Positions 54,420 through 62,385 of a stretch of 64,000 nucleotides of DNA are shown one piece after another; the stretch's first letter is position 1; the number at the start of each line of letters is the position of its first letter. This DNA comes from Miltoncostaea sp050250915 (GTDB taxonomy: Bacteria; Actinomycetota; Thermoleophilia; Miltoncostaeales; Miltoncostaeaceae): positions 124,001 to 188,000 of the forward strand of contig JBFWNT010000002.1 of the NCBI GenBank assembly GCA_050250915.1. The letters are read 5' to 3'. Position numbers and translations under genes: made by a program. Below the pieces are notes generated by a model. That model was not told where the DNA came from. It worked only from the letters and a program-made list of their open reading frames with translations, and searched no databases.

Positions 54420-54991
54420 CCCGTGACCCCGGCGGCCGCGAGCGCCGCCTCGACGTCGGCCTCCGCCCGTGCGAACGCCGCGTCGGAGAGGGCCGGCACG
54501 GCGTCCTGCGGTGGCCCGATGTGCTCCGGCAGGTCCACCCAGCTCACGCACCCGCCGTGCTCGGGGAGCACGTGCAGCACCGGGGGCCGGGGCAGCACCG
54601 AGACGCGCAGCACGGCCGCCCACAGCGGGTGCTTGCGGCGCCATTTCAGGCGCTCCTCGGCGTAGGTGGGCGCGAGCACGTGCAGGTGGTCGATCGCGTC
54701 CAGCGCGTCCGGGTCGGCGATCGGGTGCGACGACACCAGCTCGGCGTGCACGGCCAGCGGCAGCTCCGCGGGGTCCTCCCGCCGCCCCAGGGGGTCGGCG
54801 AAGCGGTCGCGCGCGGCGGGCTTCACCAGCTCGGGGCGCTGATGCAGGTAGGTGGGGAAGAGGTAGAAGCGCGGATGGGGCAGCTCGAAGCGCTTCTCGC
54901 CGATCCCGCCCTTGCGCACGATCAGCACCTGATCGCCCGCGGCAAGCGCGGCGATGGTGACGGCCCACTCCTTCAATGCGTGCTGCGGCAC
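54416..54991 (-). CDS. DUF1802-family protein
   Basis: The 191 residues start VPQHALKEWAVTIAALAAGDQV and include VRKGGIGEKRFELPHPRFYL and FPTYLHQRPELVKP, which match DUF1802. The C-terminal part includes paired aromatic segments (LKWRRKHPLWAAVLR). No catalytic function is known for the family. GTG 54991 is leaderless behind TAGGGT. It is the first gene of the 55.0-53.2 kb leftward cluster and is divergent from mqnE. Confidence 0.8.
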   Translation of the reverse strand: MPQHALKEWAVTIAALAAGDQVLIVRKGGIGEKRFELPHPRFYLFPTYLHQRPELVKPAARDRFADPLGRREDPAELPLAVHAELVSSHPIADPDALDAIDHLHVLAPTYAEERLKWRRKHPLWAAVLRVSVLPRPPVLHVLPEHGGCVSWVDLPEHIGPPQDAVPALSDAAFARAEADVEAALAAAGVTG

Positions 54992-54998
54992 GTGGCCA

Positions 54999-55004
54999 AC
55001 CCTA
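54999..55004 (-). promoter_or_regulatory. -10 box of the DUF1802 cluster (leaderless)
   Basis: TAGGGT on the minus strand ends 7 bases before GTG 54991. It is the only promoter candidate visible for the five-gene cluster. Confidence 0.5.
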
Positions 55005-55045
55005 GCGCGGGACGGTTGCCCGATCATGGTGACGGGAGGCCCTGG

Positions 55046-55051
55046 TAAGTT
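55046..55051 (+). promoter_or_regulatory. -10 box of mqnE (leaderless)
   Basis: TAAGTT ends 7 bases before ATG 55059. Divergent leaderless promoters here share only 67 bases. Confidence 0.5.
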
Positions 55052-55058
55052 GTCCCGC

Positions 55059-56150
55059 ATGACGGATGCGATCCTCGCCCGGGCCGCCGACGGCGGCCGC
55101 ATCACCCCCGAGGAGGCCATCGCCCTCTTCCGGGACGCCCCCCTCGAGGAGCTCGGCGCCGCGGCCGACGCCGTGGTCCGGCGCCGCTACGGCGACGCGA
55201 TCACCTACAACGTCAACGCGCACCTCAACCCGACCAACATCTGCGTCGTCGGGTGCGGGTTCTGCGCGTTCGCGGTGTGGACCGAGAAGGACGAGCGGGC
55301 CTACGCGTACAGCGTCGAGCAGCTCGTCGACCGCGCCGTCCAGCTCGCCGAGCTCGGCATCACCGAGCTGCACATCGTCGGGGGCATGACGAAGGAGTAC
55401 GACCTCCCGTACTACGAGGAGCTGTTCAGCGAGCTCAAGGCCACGCTGCCGCACGTCTCGCTGACGGCGCTCACCGCGGTCGAGGTCGACTTCATCGCCC
55501 GGATCTCCAAGGTCGACCACGCCGAGACGCTCCGGCGCCTGCGCGCCGCGGGTCACGACACCATGCCCGGCGGGGGCGCCGAGGTGTTCAGCCCCCGCGT
55601 CCGGAAGATCATCGCCGACCGCAAGGTGCCGGCCGAGACGTGGCTCGCCGTCCACCGCGAGGCGCACGCCCAGGGCCTGCGCACCAACGCGACCCTCCTG
55701 TTCGGGCACTTCGAGACGCCCGAGGAGCAGGTGGACCACATGTCCCAGCTCCGCGACCTCCAGGACGACACGGGCGGCTTCCAGGCCTTCATCCCGCTGC
55801 CGTTCCTGCCGGGCAACACCGACTTCGCGTACCTCCCCGGGCCGTCGCGCGAGGAGAAGCTGCGCACCATCGCGGTCGCGCGGCTCATGCTCGACAACTT
55901 CGCCCACATCAAGGGGCACTGGGTGATGCTGGGCGAGGAGATCACGAGCGAGGCGCTCTCCTACGGGCTCGACGACCTGTCGGGCACCCTCACCGAGGAG
56001 CGCATCGCCCACGCGACGACGGTCCAGACGCCGCTCGGGTTGTCCGAGGAGCGCATGCAGGGCCTCATCCGTGCGGGCGGGAAGGTCCCCGCCGAGCGCG
56101 ACACCCTGTACGGGGGCGTCACGCGCGACGGGCTCACGACCTCCGCGTAG
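55059..56150 (+). CDS. mqnE: Aminofutalosine synthase MqnE
   Basis: Radical-SAM enzyme that joins carboxyvinyloxybenzoate and SAM to aminofutalosine, the first committed intermediate in futalosine-type menaquinone synthesis after MqnA. The 363 residues have the cluster motif C-x3-C-x2-C in NICVVGCGFCAF (about residues 64-75) and the family's MPGGGAEVF (about residue 169), with SAM-binding HIVGGMT and HIKGHWVMLG. CAF after the last Cys and the MPGGG element favour MqnE over MqnC. ATG 55059 is chosen because of the adjacent -10 box. Confidence 0.9.
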   Translation: MTDAILARAADGGRITPEEAIALFRDAPLEELGAAADAVVRRRYGDAITYNVNAHLNPTNICVVGCGFCAFAVWTEKDERAYAYSVEQLVDRAVQLAELGITELHIVGGMTKEYDLPYYEELFSELKATLPHVSLTALTAVEVDFIARISKVDHAETLRRLRAAGHDTMPGGGAEVFSPRVRKIIADRKVPAETWLAVHREAHAQGLRTNATLLFGHFETPEEQVDHMSQLRDLQDDTGGFQAFIPLPFLPGNTDFAYLPGPSREEKLRTIAVARLMLDNFAHIKGHWVMLGEEITSEALSYGLDDLSGTLTEERIAHATTVQTPLGLSEERMQGLIRAGGKVPAERDTLYGGVTRDGLTTSA

Positions 56151-56966
56151 CTAGCTGAGCGGGCGCCGGCGGAAGCCGGCGGCGCACGCCAGGGCGAGCA
56201 GCGCGCACCAGAGGAGCGTCCACAGCACGCTGTCCCACCCGGAGGTGGGGATCAGCACGGTGTTGCCGTTGATCTCCACCCGGGGGGCGGCGGCGCCGGC
56301 GGCGTCGCGCAGCTGGAGCTCGGCCAGCATGGGCGAGGTGATGGTCCGGGGGGCGACGTAGTAGAGGAGGTTGACGCCGGCGTCGGCGGTGCCGATGAGC
56401 GCCTGGTCGGCGGCGGCCTTCAGGTTCACCGCGGCCTGGGCGGTCACGTAGAGCGCCACGCCGAACGCGCCCGCCGCCAGCGGCCCCACCACCGAGCTCG
56501 CCGCCGAGCAGGCCAGCAGCGTCAGCAGCAGTCCCTCGGCCACGGCGAGCGTGTGGACCGCCAAGGGGCCGTCCAGCCCCATGCCCAGGGCGGCGCTGCC
56601 GATCTGGAGCACGATGCCCCAGGCGACGATCGCGACCGCCAGCACCGCGACCCGCGCGCCGACCGCCCCGGCGGCGACCTCGCCGCGCGACGCCCCCGCG
56701 CCCGCCATCAGGCCCAGGGCGCCGGTGTCGGCGTCGGTGTTGAGCGCCGCGCTGCCCAGCGCCACGGCCAACGCCAGGCCGCCCAGCAGAAGCAGCGCCG
56801 CGGCCGCGCGGCGGAACTCGTCCTCGCGCGCCAGGCCGTGCGACCCGACGGCCACCAGGGCGCACACCACGGCGATCGCGACGCCCGCGGCCAGCGCGAC
56901 CTGCACCCAGCGCCGCCGCGACAGGCGCAGCAGCACGGCGGCGCCCACGGCGGCCGCCTTCCTCAC
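56151..56966 (-). CDS. ABC-2-type membrane permease subunit
   Basis: A 271-residue integral membrane protein with about six hydrophobic helices (such as VALAAGVAIAVVCALVAVG and LLLLGGLALAVALGSAAL). A large extracytoplasmic loop lies between the last two helices. It resembles the ABC-2 permease of exporters or heme/copper-type transporters. GTG 56966 overlaps the ATPase gene. The substrate is unknown. Confidence 0.7.
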   Translation of the reverse strand: MRKAAAVGAAVLLRLSRRRWVQVALAAGVAIAVVCALVAVGSHGLAREDEFRRAAAALLLLGGLALAVALGSAALNTDADTGALGLMAGAGASRGEVAAGAVGARVAVLAVAIVAWGIVLQIGSAALGMGLDGPLAVHTLAVAEGLLLTLLACSAASSVVGPLAAGAFGVALYVTAQAAVNLKAAADQALIGTADAGVNLLYYVAPRTITSPMLAELQLRDAAGAAAPRVEINGNTVLIPTSGWDSVLWTLLWCALLALACAAGFRRRPLS

Positions 56967-57598
56967 TCCGGGACCCCGTCGCGCAGCGTGATGCGCCGCC
57001 CCAGCAGCGGCGCCAGGCCCGCGGGCCGCCGCGCCGCCACCACCACGGCGGCGCCCCGCTCGCGGGCGGCCCGGATGACGGCGATCGTCTCGCGCAGCAC
57101 CCACGGGTCGTCCAGCAGCACCAGCTCCGGGTCGCCGGCCACGGCCACGGCCAGGCTCAGGCGGCGCCAGCCCTCCGCGTCCAGGCGACTGGTGCGCCAC
57201 CCCGCGACGTACGACAGGCCGGCCGCCTCGAGCGCCGCGGCCCCCTCGGCGGACCCGCCGCCGCGCAGGCAGGCCACGAGCCGGGCCGTCTCATCGACGC
57301 GCAGGCCCGCCGCGAACCCGACGCCCTGCGGGCCGTAGCCCGCCCGCCCCAGCATCCCCGGGCCACCGGGCAGCCCGCCGAGCACCTCCAGCCGCCCGCG
57401 GTGGGCGACGAGGCCCAGGATGCCCCGCAGCAGGCTCGTCTTGCCGGCGCCGGCCGGCCCCGAGACCATGAGGCCCTCCCCGGGGCGGAGGGTGAACGAG
57501 ACGTCCCGGACCGCCGGCTCGGGACCCCCGTGATAGCGGACGTCGACGCCCTCCGCCGCGATCGCGGCGACGGCCGTCTCCGGTGGGGCGACGCTCAC
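56963..57598 (-). CDS. Degenerate ABC-transporter ATPase
   Basis: The 211-residue protein keeps Walker A GPAGAGKT (residues 47-54) and a Q-loop GPQGVGF (Q91). The signature LSGGQ is replaced by LDAEGW (about 139-144). Walker B reads LVLLDDP (about 159-165), with Asp in place of the catalytic Glu. The H-loop His is absent (VVAARRP, about 187-192). ATP can probably bind, but canonical hydrolysis by this subunit is doubtful. It is coupled to the permease by a GTGA overlap and starts overlapping the hexomutase stop. Confidence 0.78.
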   Translation of the reverse strand: MSVAPPETAVAAIAAEGVDVRYHGGPEPAVRDVSFTLRPGEGLMVSGPAGAGKTSLLRGILGLVAHRGRLEVLGGLPGGPGMLGRAGYGPQGVGFAAGLRVDETARLVACLRGGGSAEGAAALEAAGLSYVAGWRTSRLDAEGWRRLSLAVAVAGDPELVLLDDPWVLRETIAVIRAARERGAAVVVAARRPAGLAPLLGRRITLRDGVPE

Positions 57599-58944
57599 CC
57601 GGAGCGGATCACCCCGAGCACCTCGTCGCGCCGCCGCTCCATGTCCTCGCGCGAGACCAGGGACTCCAGGTTGAGGCGCAACAGGGGCTCGGTGTTGGAC
57701 GACCGCACGTTGAAGTGCCAGTCGTCGTAGTCCACCGAGAGCCCGTCGATCTCGGCCTGGCGGCCGTCGGAGTAGCGCTCCCGCAGCTCCTGGAGCACCG
57801 CCTGCGGGTCGGACACCGTCGAGTTGATCTCGCCGGAGATGTGGTACTTCGCCCGGAACCCCGCGATCAGCTCCGACAGCGGCCGTCCGCTGGTGGCCAC
57901 CAGCTCCAGCACCAGGAGCGCGGGCACCAGCCCGGTGTCGGCGAAGGAGAAGTCCTTGAAGTAGTAGTGGCCGCTGACCTCGCCGGCGAACACCGCGTCG
58001 ACCTCGCGCATGCGGCGCTTGATGAACGCGTGGCCCACCCGGAACATGTCCGGCGTCCCGCCGGCCTCGGTGATGGCGTCCGGCACGGCGCGTGAGGCGC
58101 GCAGGTCGTAGACGACGGTCGACGGCCCGGTGCGGCCCAGGATGTGGCGCGCCAGCAGGGCGGTCAGGAAGTCGCCGTCCACGAACTCGCCGGAGTCGTC
58201 GATGAAGAAGCAGCGGTCGGCGTCGCCGTCGAACGCGATGCCCAGATCGGCGCCGTGCTCCCGCACCTTGGACATGATGAACTCGCGGTTCTCCGGCAGG
58301 AGCGGGTTGGGCTCGTGGTTCGGGAAGGTCCCGTCGAGCTCCAGGAAGTAGGGGACGGCATCGATGTCGAGCCGCTCGAGGACGGGCGGCAGGTAGAGCC
58401 CCGACATCCCGTTGGCCGAGTCGGTCACGACCTTCAGGCCGGTGATGGCGGACACGTCGACGAAGGACAGGCACTTCGCCACGAACCGGTCCAGCAGGTC
58501 GGTGTCCTGCGAGCGCGTCCCGTGCCGTCCCTCGCGCGGCGCCCCCGCCATGGCGAGGCGGCCGACCTCGCCGATGCCGGTCTCGCCCGAGAGCGGGACC
58601 GCGCCGGCGGTGACCATCTTCGCGCCCGTGTACTGGGGCGGGTTGTGGCTGGCGGTGATGCAGGCGCCCGCGTCGTAGCCGCCGTCGGCGACGGCGAAGT
58701 AGAGCATCTCCGTGGCGCAGAGCCCGAGCTCGGTGACGTCGGCGCCGGCGTCGAGCGCGCCCTCGACGAACGCGGCCGCGATGCTGGGGGACGACAGCCG
58801 CGTGTCGTGGCCGACGGCGACCCGCCGGGCCCCGGTGACGTCGATGAACGCCGCGCCCACGTGCTGGGCTCCGCCCTCGTCGAGCTCCTGCGGGTAGAGA
58901 CCGCGGACGTCGTAGGCCTTGAAGATCCCGGGGTCGATCGTCAC
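57595..58944 (-). CDS. manB: Phosphomannomutase/phosphoglucomutase
   Basis: Interconverts hexose-6- and hexose-1-phosphates for polysaccharide and glycolipid precursors. The 449 residues have FKAYDVRGLYP, the phosphoserine loop ITASHNPPQYTG (about residue 97), the metal loop AFDGDADRC (about 240) and RSSNTEPLLRL (about residue 420). GTG 58944 overlaps the HIT gene stop (GTGA). Specificity for mannose or glucose is not determinable. Confidence 0.92.
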   Translation of the reverse strand: MTIDPGIFKAYDVRGLYPQELDEGGAQHVGAAFIDVTGARRVAVGHDTRLSSPSIAAAFVEGALDAGADVTELGLCATEMLYFAVADGGYDAGACITASHNPPQYTGAKMVTAGAVPLSGETGIGEVGRLAMAGAPREGRHGTRSQDTDLLDRFVAKCLSFVDVSAITGLKVVTDSANGMSGLYLPPVLERLDIDAVPYFLELDGTFPNHEPNPLLPENREFIMSKVREHGADLGIAFDGDADRCFFIDDSGEFVDGDFLTALLARHILGRTGPSTVVYDLRASRAVPDAITEAGGTPDMFRVGHAFIKRRMREVDAVFAGEVSGHYYFKDFSFADTGLVPALLVLELVATSGRPLSELIAGFRAKYHISGEINSTVSDPQAVLQELRERYSDGRQAEIDGLSVDYDDWHFNVRSSNTEPLLRLNLESLVSREDMERRRDEVLGVIRSG

Positions 58945-59426
58945 GCGTCGAACCCCGGTCGCAGCAGGGCGTAGGTCTCGTCGAGGTGCTGCGGCATCAC
59001 GCGCACGTCTCCCATCACCGGCATGAAGTTGGTGTCGCCCACCCAGCGCGGCACGAGGTGCATGTGGACGTGGTCGGCGATCCCCGCGCCGGCGGCCCGG
59101 CCCTGGTTGATGCCGACGTTGAACCCCTGGGGGCGCATCCGCTCCTGCACGACCGCCTGAGAGCGCTGGGCGAGGGTCATGAGCTCGGTCAGCGTGGCCT
59201 CGTCGAGGTCCGCCAGCGAGTCCACGTGCGCGTAGGGGACCATCATCAGATGCCCGTTGTTGTACGGGTACAGGTTCATGATCACGAACGCGCGGGCGCC
59301 ACGGTACAGGATGTAGGTGCGCTCGTCGTCCTGCCGCGCGGGCAGGTCGCAGAAGACGCAGGACGGCCCGTCGTGGCCACCCGTGTGCTCGGCGGAGATG
59401 TACGTCATCCGCCACGGCGACCACAT
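58941..59426 (-). CDS. HIT-family nucleotide hydrolase
   Basis: The 161 residues begin MWSPWRMTYISAEH, the characteristic opening of actinobacterial HIT proteins. They contain a zinc-type CVFCD, and the HIT motif HVHMHLVPRW (about residue 116) with the catalytic central His. Close relatives include Ap4A phosphorylase-like AMP transferases. It is followed by manB. ATG 59426 is the only good start for the conserved N-terminus; it is 35 bases after corA. Confidence 0.92.
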   Translation of the reverse strand: MWSPWRMTYISAEHTGGHDGPSCVFCDLPARQDDERTYILYRGARAFVIMNLYPYNNGHLMMVPYAHVDSLADLDEATLTELMTLAQRSQAVVQERMRPQGFNVGINQGRAAGAGIADHVHMHLVPRWVGDTNFMPVMGDVRVMPQHLDETYALLRPGFDA

Positions 59427-59461
59427 GATGTCCGGGCCCCGCCGGCCTGGGCCGCCGGGGT

Positions 59462-60463
59462 CTACAGCCATCGCTTGTGGCGGAACCAGGCGAAGAGGGC
59501 GACCGCGATGACCGCCATGATCATGATGGGGAACAGGAACGAGAACACGCCGCTGCGCGAGAACGGCAGCGTGTCGGTGTTCATCCCGTAGATGCCGGTG
59601 ATCAGGGTGAGCGGCAGCATCACGGCCGACAGGATCGTCAGCACGCGGATGATGTCGTTCAGCTTGTGGGTGATCACCGACTCGTTGGTGGCCTCGAGCG
59701 CCTCCGCCACCTCCTTGTAGTTCTCCAGGAGGTCCCAGATCCGCTCGCTCTTGTCGACGATGTCGTCGAAGTAGAGCTCGAGGTCCTGAGGGGCGTAGCG
59801 CTGGACGTTGCGCTCCAGCAGCCGGAGCGTGGGCCGCTGGGGCTTCACGATCTTCCGGTAGTTGATGATCTCCTGCTTGATGTTCGAGATGTCGCGGACC
59901 AGGTCGTTGCTCTCGCCCTCGAACAGCTCGTCCTCGATCGAGTCGAGCTTGAACCCGATCTTGTCGAGGATCGGGAAGCAGTAGTCGTACATCGTGTCGA
60001 CGATCTCGTAGAGCAGGTAGCCCGAGCCCTTGCTCATGTGCTGCTCCTGCGCGGCCTCGACGCGCTCGCAGCGCGACCACAGCGCCGCGAGCGGCTTGAG
60101 CGGCTCGTTCGGCAGCGTGATCACCAGGTCCTCGGCCACGAAGACGTTGAGCTCCGCCGCCTGGAGCCGGCCCGACGCCTTGTCGAAGCGCGGGAAGTGC
60201 AGGACGATGAACAGGTAGTCCGGGTACTCATCGATCTTCGGGCGCTGGCGGCGCCGTGAGAGGACGTCCTCCAGGTCCAGCGGGTGGAACTCGTAGTGCT
60301 CCGCCAGCCAGGCCGTCTCGATCTCGGTCGGCGCCTCGATGTTCAGCCAGGTGAGACCATAGGCCTCGATGCGCTGGACATCGGGCCGTGCGCGCTCAGC
60401 CTCGGCGTGCGCGGGCCCCTGCCCGCGCCCCTGGCCGCGGCGGATCTTCGGAAGGTTCGCCAT
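59462..60463 (-). CDS. corA: CorA-type magnesium/divalent-cation channel
   Basis: The 333-residue protein has an N-terminal cytosolic alpha/beta domain (DLEDVLSRRRQRPKIDEYPDYLFIVLHF, seen near residues 62-90), a long stalk helix and two C-terminal transmembrane helices. YGMNTDTLP (about residue 296) carries the GMN selectivity motif. A basic start (KIRRGQGRGQ) precedes. A gap of 104 bases separates it from the MarR gene; the first base pairs of its own leader hold TATGAG and CAGAAT as possible -10 boxes. Confidence 0.93.
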   Translation of the reverse strand: MANLPKIRRGQGRGQGPAHAEAERARPDVQRIEAYGLTWLNIEAPTEIETAWLAEHYEFHPLDLEDVLSRRRQRPKIDEYPDYLFIVLHFPRFDKASGRLQAAELNVFVAEDLVITLPNEPLKPLAALWSRCERVEAAQEQHMSKGSGYLLYEIVDTMYDYCFPILDKIGFKLDSIEDELFEGESNDLVRDISNIKQEIINYRKIVKPQRPTLRLLERNVQRYAPQDLELYFDDIVDKSERIWDLLENYKEVAEALEATNESVITHKLNDIIRVLTILSAVMLPLTLITGIYGMNTDTLPFSRSGVFSFLFPIMIMAVIAVALFAWFRHKRWL

Positions 60464-60521
60464 CGTCCGCTCGGGCGGTGAGGGGCATGTCGGGCCGGAT
60501 CGCGCTCATACGGGGGATTCT

Positions 60522-60548
60522 GGCACACGGGGGCCGATCCGGCGTGCC
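60522..60548 (-). terminator. Hairpin downstream of the MarR gene
   Basis: GGCACAC (60522-60528) and GCGTGCC (60542-60548) pair in a stem with one mismatch around a second GCCG/CGGC stem. It lies just beyond the MarR stop and overlaps the likely corA promoter region. There is no T-run. Confidence 0.4.
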
Positions 60549-60567
60549 ACCGTCCCGCGGCGGGTGC

Positions 60568-61062
60568 TCAGGGGCCGGGCCGGGCGCGGGTGTCGGGGAT
60601 CACGACGCCCGCGATCACGCGTCGCACGCGGGCCGCGAGGGTGCGCAGGTGGGCGCGCTCCGCCGGGTCGAGGGCCTCGCCCAGGATGCGGTCCTCCAGC
60701 GCCGCCATGTGCGCCGCGAGCCCCCGGACGCCCTCCAACCCCTGCGGCGTGGCCCGCACGAGCCGGCGGCGGCGGTCGCTGGGGTGGGGGCCGCGCTCCA
60801 GCAGGCCGCGGTCCTCCAGGGAGTCGAGGAGCATCGTGATGTGGTTCGAGCCCAGATGGAGGATCCGCGCCAGCTCCAGCGGCTCGAGGGGCTCCGGGTC
60901 GGCCGCGGCGAGGGCGTCGAGCAGCCGGAACTGCGCCAGCGTGACGTTCCCCTGGCGTCGCGCGAGCCGGTCGAACAGCGTTTCGAGCTCGGAACCGAGG
61001 GCGATCACCTCTCCGGAGGCGCGTTCGCCGGGGTCCGGAACGGGTCGGGTTGACGTCCCCAT
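60568..61062 (-). CDS. MarR-family transcriptional regulator
   Basis: About 164 residues with the MarR fold: LFDRLARRQGNVTLAQFRLLDALAA, helix-turn-helix LEPLELARILHLGSNHITMLLDSLEDRGL, and wing RGPHPSDRRRRLVRATPQG (canonical DRR). ATG 61062 is 8 bases after a TACTAT -10 box, so it is leaderless; a TTG at 61071 would overlap that box. It is divergent from the alcohol dehydrogenase gene, with a perfect palindrome between them, and probably represses both. Confidence 0.88.
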   Translation of the reverse strand: MGTSTRPVPDPGERASGEVIALGSELETLFDRLARRQGNVTLAQFRLLDALAAADPEPLEPLELARILHLGSNHITMLLDSLEDRGLLERGPHPSDRRRRLVRATPQGLEGVRGLAAHMAALEDRILGEALDPAERAHLRTLAARVRRVIAGVVIPDTRARPGP

Positions 61063-61070
61063 CGCGCCCA

Positions 61071-61076
61071 ATAGTA
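61071..61076 (-). promoter_or_regulatory. -10 box of the MarR gene (leaderless)
   Basis: TACTAT on the minus strand ends 8 bases before ATG 61062. TTGAGT 15 bases upstream could be the -35 and lies inside the palindromic operator. Confidence 0.5.
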
Positions 61077-61092
61077 CGATGCTCAGCGATTA

Positions 61093-61104
61093 CTCAACGT
61101 TGAG
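61093..61104. promoter_or_regulatory. Palindromic operator for the MarR regulator
   Basis: CTCAACGTTGAG is a perfect 12-bp palindrome in the 62-base divergent gap. It covers the -35 region of the MarR promoter and lies between TACGAT (61075-61080, a candidate -10 for the dehydrogenase) and its ribosome site. A related half-site GCTCAGCG begins at 61081. MarR proteins bind such palindromes; binding here is inference. Confidence 0.6.
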
Positions 61105-61124
61105 CGAAAATCCTGGAGGCGCCA

Positions 61125-62201
61125 GTGCGTTCCGCCCGCTACCACGGCCTGCGCGACGTCCGCGTGGAGTCCATTCCCGAGCCGACCATCCTGAAGGGGA
61201 GCGACGCGCTGGTGCGCGTCACCAAGGCCGGCATCTGCGGCTCCGACCTGCATTTCTTCAACAACGGGCCGGATCTGGGGATGGAGGCCGGGACGCGGCT
61301 GGGCCACGAGTTCGTCGGCGTGGTCGAGGCGGTAGGTGGTGACGTGACGGGCGTGAAGGTGGGCGACCGGGTGGTGGCGCCGTTCGTGTTCTCCGACGGC
61401 AGCTGCTTCTTCTGCGACCACGGCATCCACAGCTCGTGCACGAGCGGCGGCATCTTCGGCAGCCCGTTCTGGGGCGAGCACGCCGGCGGCGAGGTGGAGG
61501 GCGGCCAGTCCGAGTTCGTGCGGGTCCCCGAGGCGGACGGCACGCTGGTGGTCATCCCGGAGGCGCTCGCCGCCGGCGAGCACGATCTGGCGGTGCTGCC
61601 GCTGGGCGACGTGTTCGCCACGGGGTACCACGGCGCCGTGCAGACCGGGGTGACGCCGGGGGACACGGTGGTGGTGATCGGCGACGGCGCGGTCGGCCTG
61701 TGCGCCGTCCAGGCGGCGGCGCTGAAGGGCGCGGCGGCGGTCGTGCTGCTGGGCCACCACCAGGACCGGGTCGCGATCGGCATGGCGAACGGCGCGACGC
61801 ACACGGCGGAGGGCGGCGACGAGGCGGCCGCCGTGGTGCAGGAGCTGTCCGGCGGCCGCGGCGCCGACGCCGTGATCGACTCGATCTCGGGCGACGCGTC
61901 CATCAAGCAGGCGATCTCGCTGGTGCGCGACGGCGGGGCCGTGTCGATGCTGGGGATGTCGCACTACTTCCAGCCGGTCGAGCAGCCCATCTCCGGCGTG
62001 TTCATGCGCAACGTGAGCCTGCACCCGGGCGTCGCACCGACGCGGGCCTACATCCCGGAGCTGCTGCCGGAGGTGGAGCGGGGCACCATCAACCCGGGCG
62101 TGGTCTTCACGCACGACCTCCCGCTCGAGGACGCCCCCAAGGGCTTCGAGATCATGGACAGCCGCGCCGAGGGCTCGATCAAGGTGGCGCTCACCCCGTA
62201 G
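61125..62201 (+). CDS. Zinc-dependent medium-chain alcohol dehydrogenase
   Basis: The 358 residues have the catalytic zinc site CGSDLH (about residue 38), GHEFVG (about 63), a lobe with FCDHGIHSSC (about residue 92) that has only three cysteines in place of the usual four, and a Rossmann motif VVIGDGAVGLCAVQAA. GTG 61125 has GGAGG 6-10 bases upstream. It resembles glutathione-independent formaldehyde and other NAD(P)-dependent dehydrogenases; the substrate is unknown. Divergent MarR regulation suggests induction by a small aromatic or aldehyde, which is inference. Confidence 0.88.
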   Translation: MRSARYHGLRDVRVESIPEPTILKGSDALVRVTKAGICGSDLHFFNNGPDLGMEAGTRLGHEFVGVVEAVGGDVTGVKVGDRVVAPFVFSDGSCFFCDHGIHSSCTSGGIFGSPFWGEHAGGEVEGGQSEFVRVPEADGTLVVIPEALAAGEHDLAVLPLGDVFATGYHGAVQTGVTPGDTVVVIGDGAVGLCAVQAAALKGAAAVVLLGHHQDRVAIGMANGATHTAEGGDEAAAVVQELSGGRGADAVIDSISGDASIKQAISLVRDGGAVSMLGMSHYFQPVEQPISGVFMRNVSLHPGVAPTRAYIPELLPEVERGTINPGVVFTHDLPLEDAPKGFEIMDSRAEGSIKVALTP

Positions 62202-62250
62202 GAGCGGCGGGCGGGATCGTCGGATCCACGGGTCCGGCGGTCCCTTCCCG

Positions 62251-62269
62251 TCGCCAGGTGGGCTGGCGA
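62251..62269 (+). terminator. Perfect hairpin after the alcohol dehydrogenase gene
   Basis: TCGCCAG and CTGGCGA form a perfect 7-bp stem with a 5-base loop, 50 bases after the stop. It is a good terminator candidate despite lacking a T-run. Confidence 0.5.
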
Positions 62270-62290
62270 GTCTCGATCGAGGGTCTTCGG

Positions 62291-62385
62291 GCATTCGTGT
62301 GGATGCCGCAGCGCGCCGGCCGGGTGGATCAGCCCCGTCCGGTCGCCGTCGGCCGGCACCGGACCGTCAGGCGTCCACACGAAGC
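62291..62385. repeat. Nested inverted repeat, possible structured RNA or bidirectional terminator
   Basis: The outer arms TTCGTGTGGATGC (62294-62306) and GCGTCCACACGAA (62371-62383) pair over 13 bp with a G-T/C-A type mismatch, extendable by two bases at the outer end. Inside, GTCCGGT (62337-62343) and ACCGGAC (62358-62364) form a perfect 7-bp stem. The whole 95-base element could fold as a long hairpin from either strand. Confidence 0.5.
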
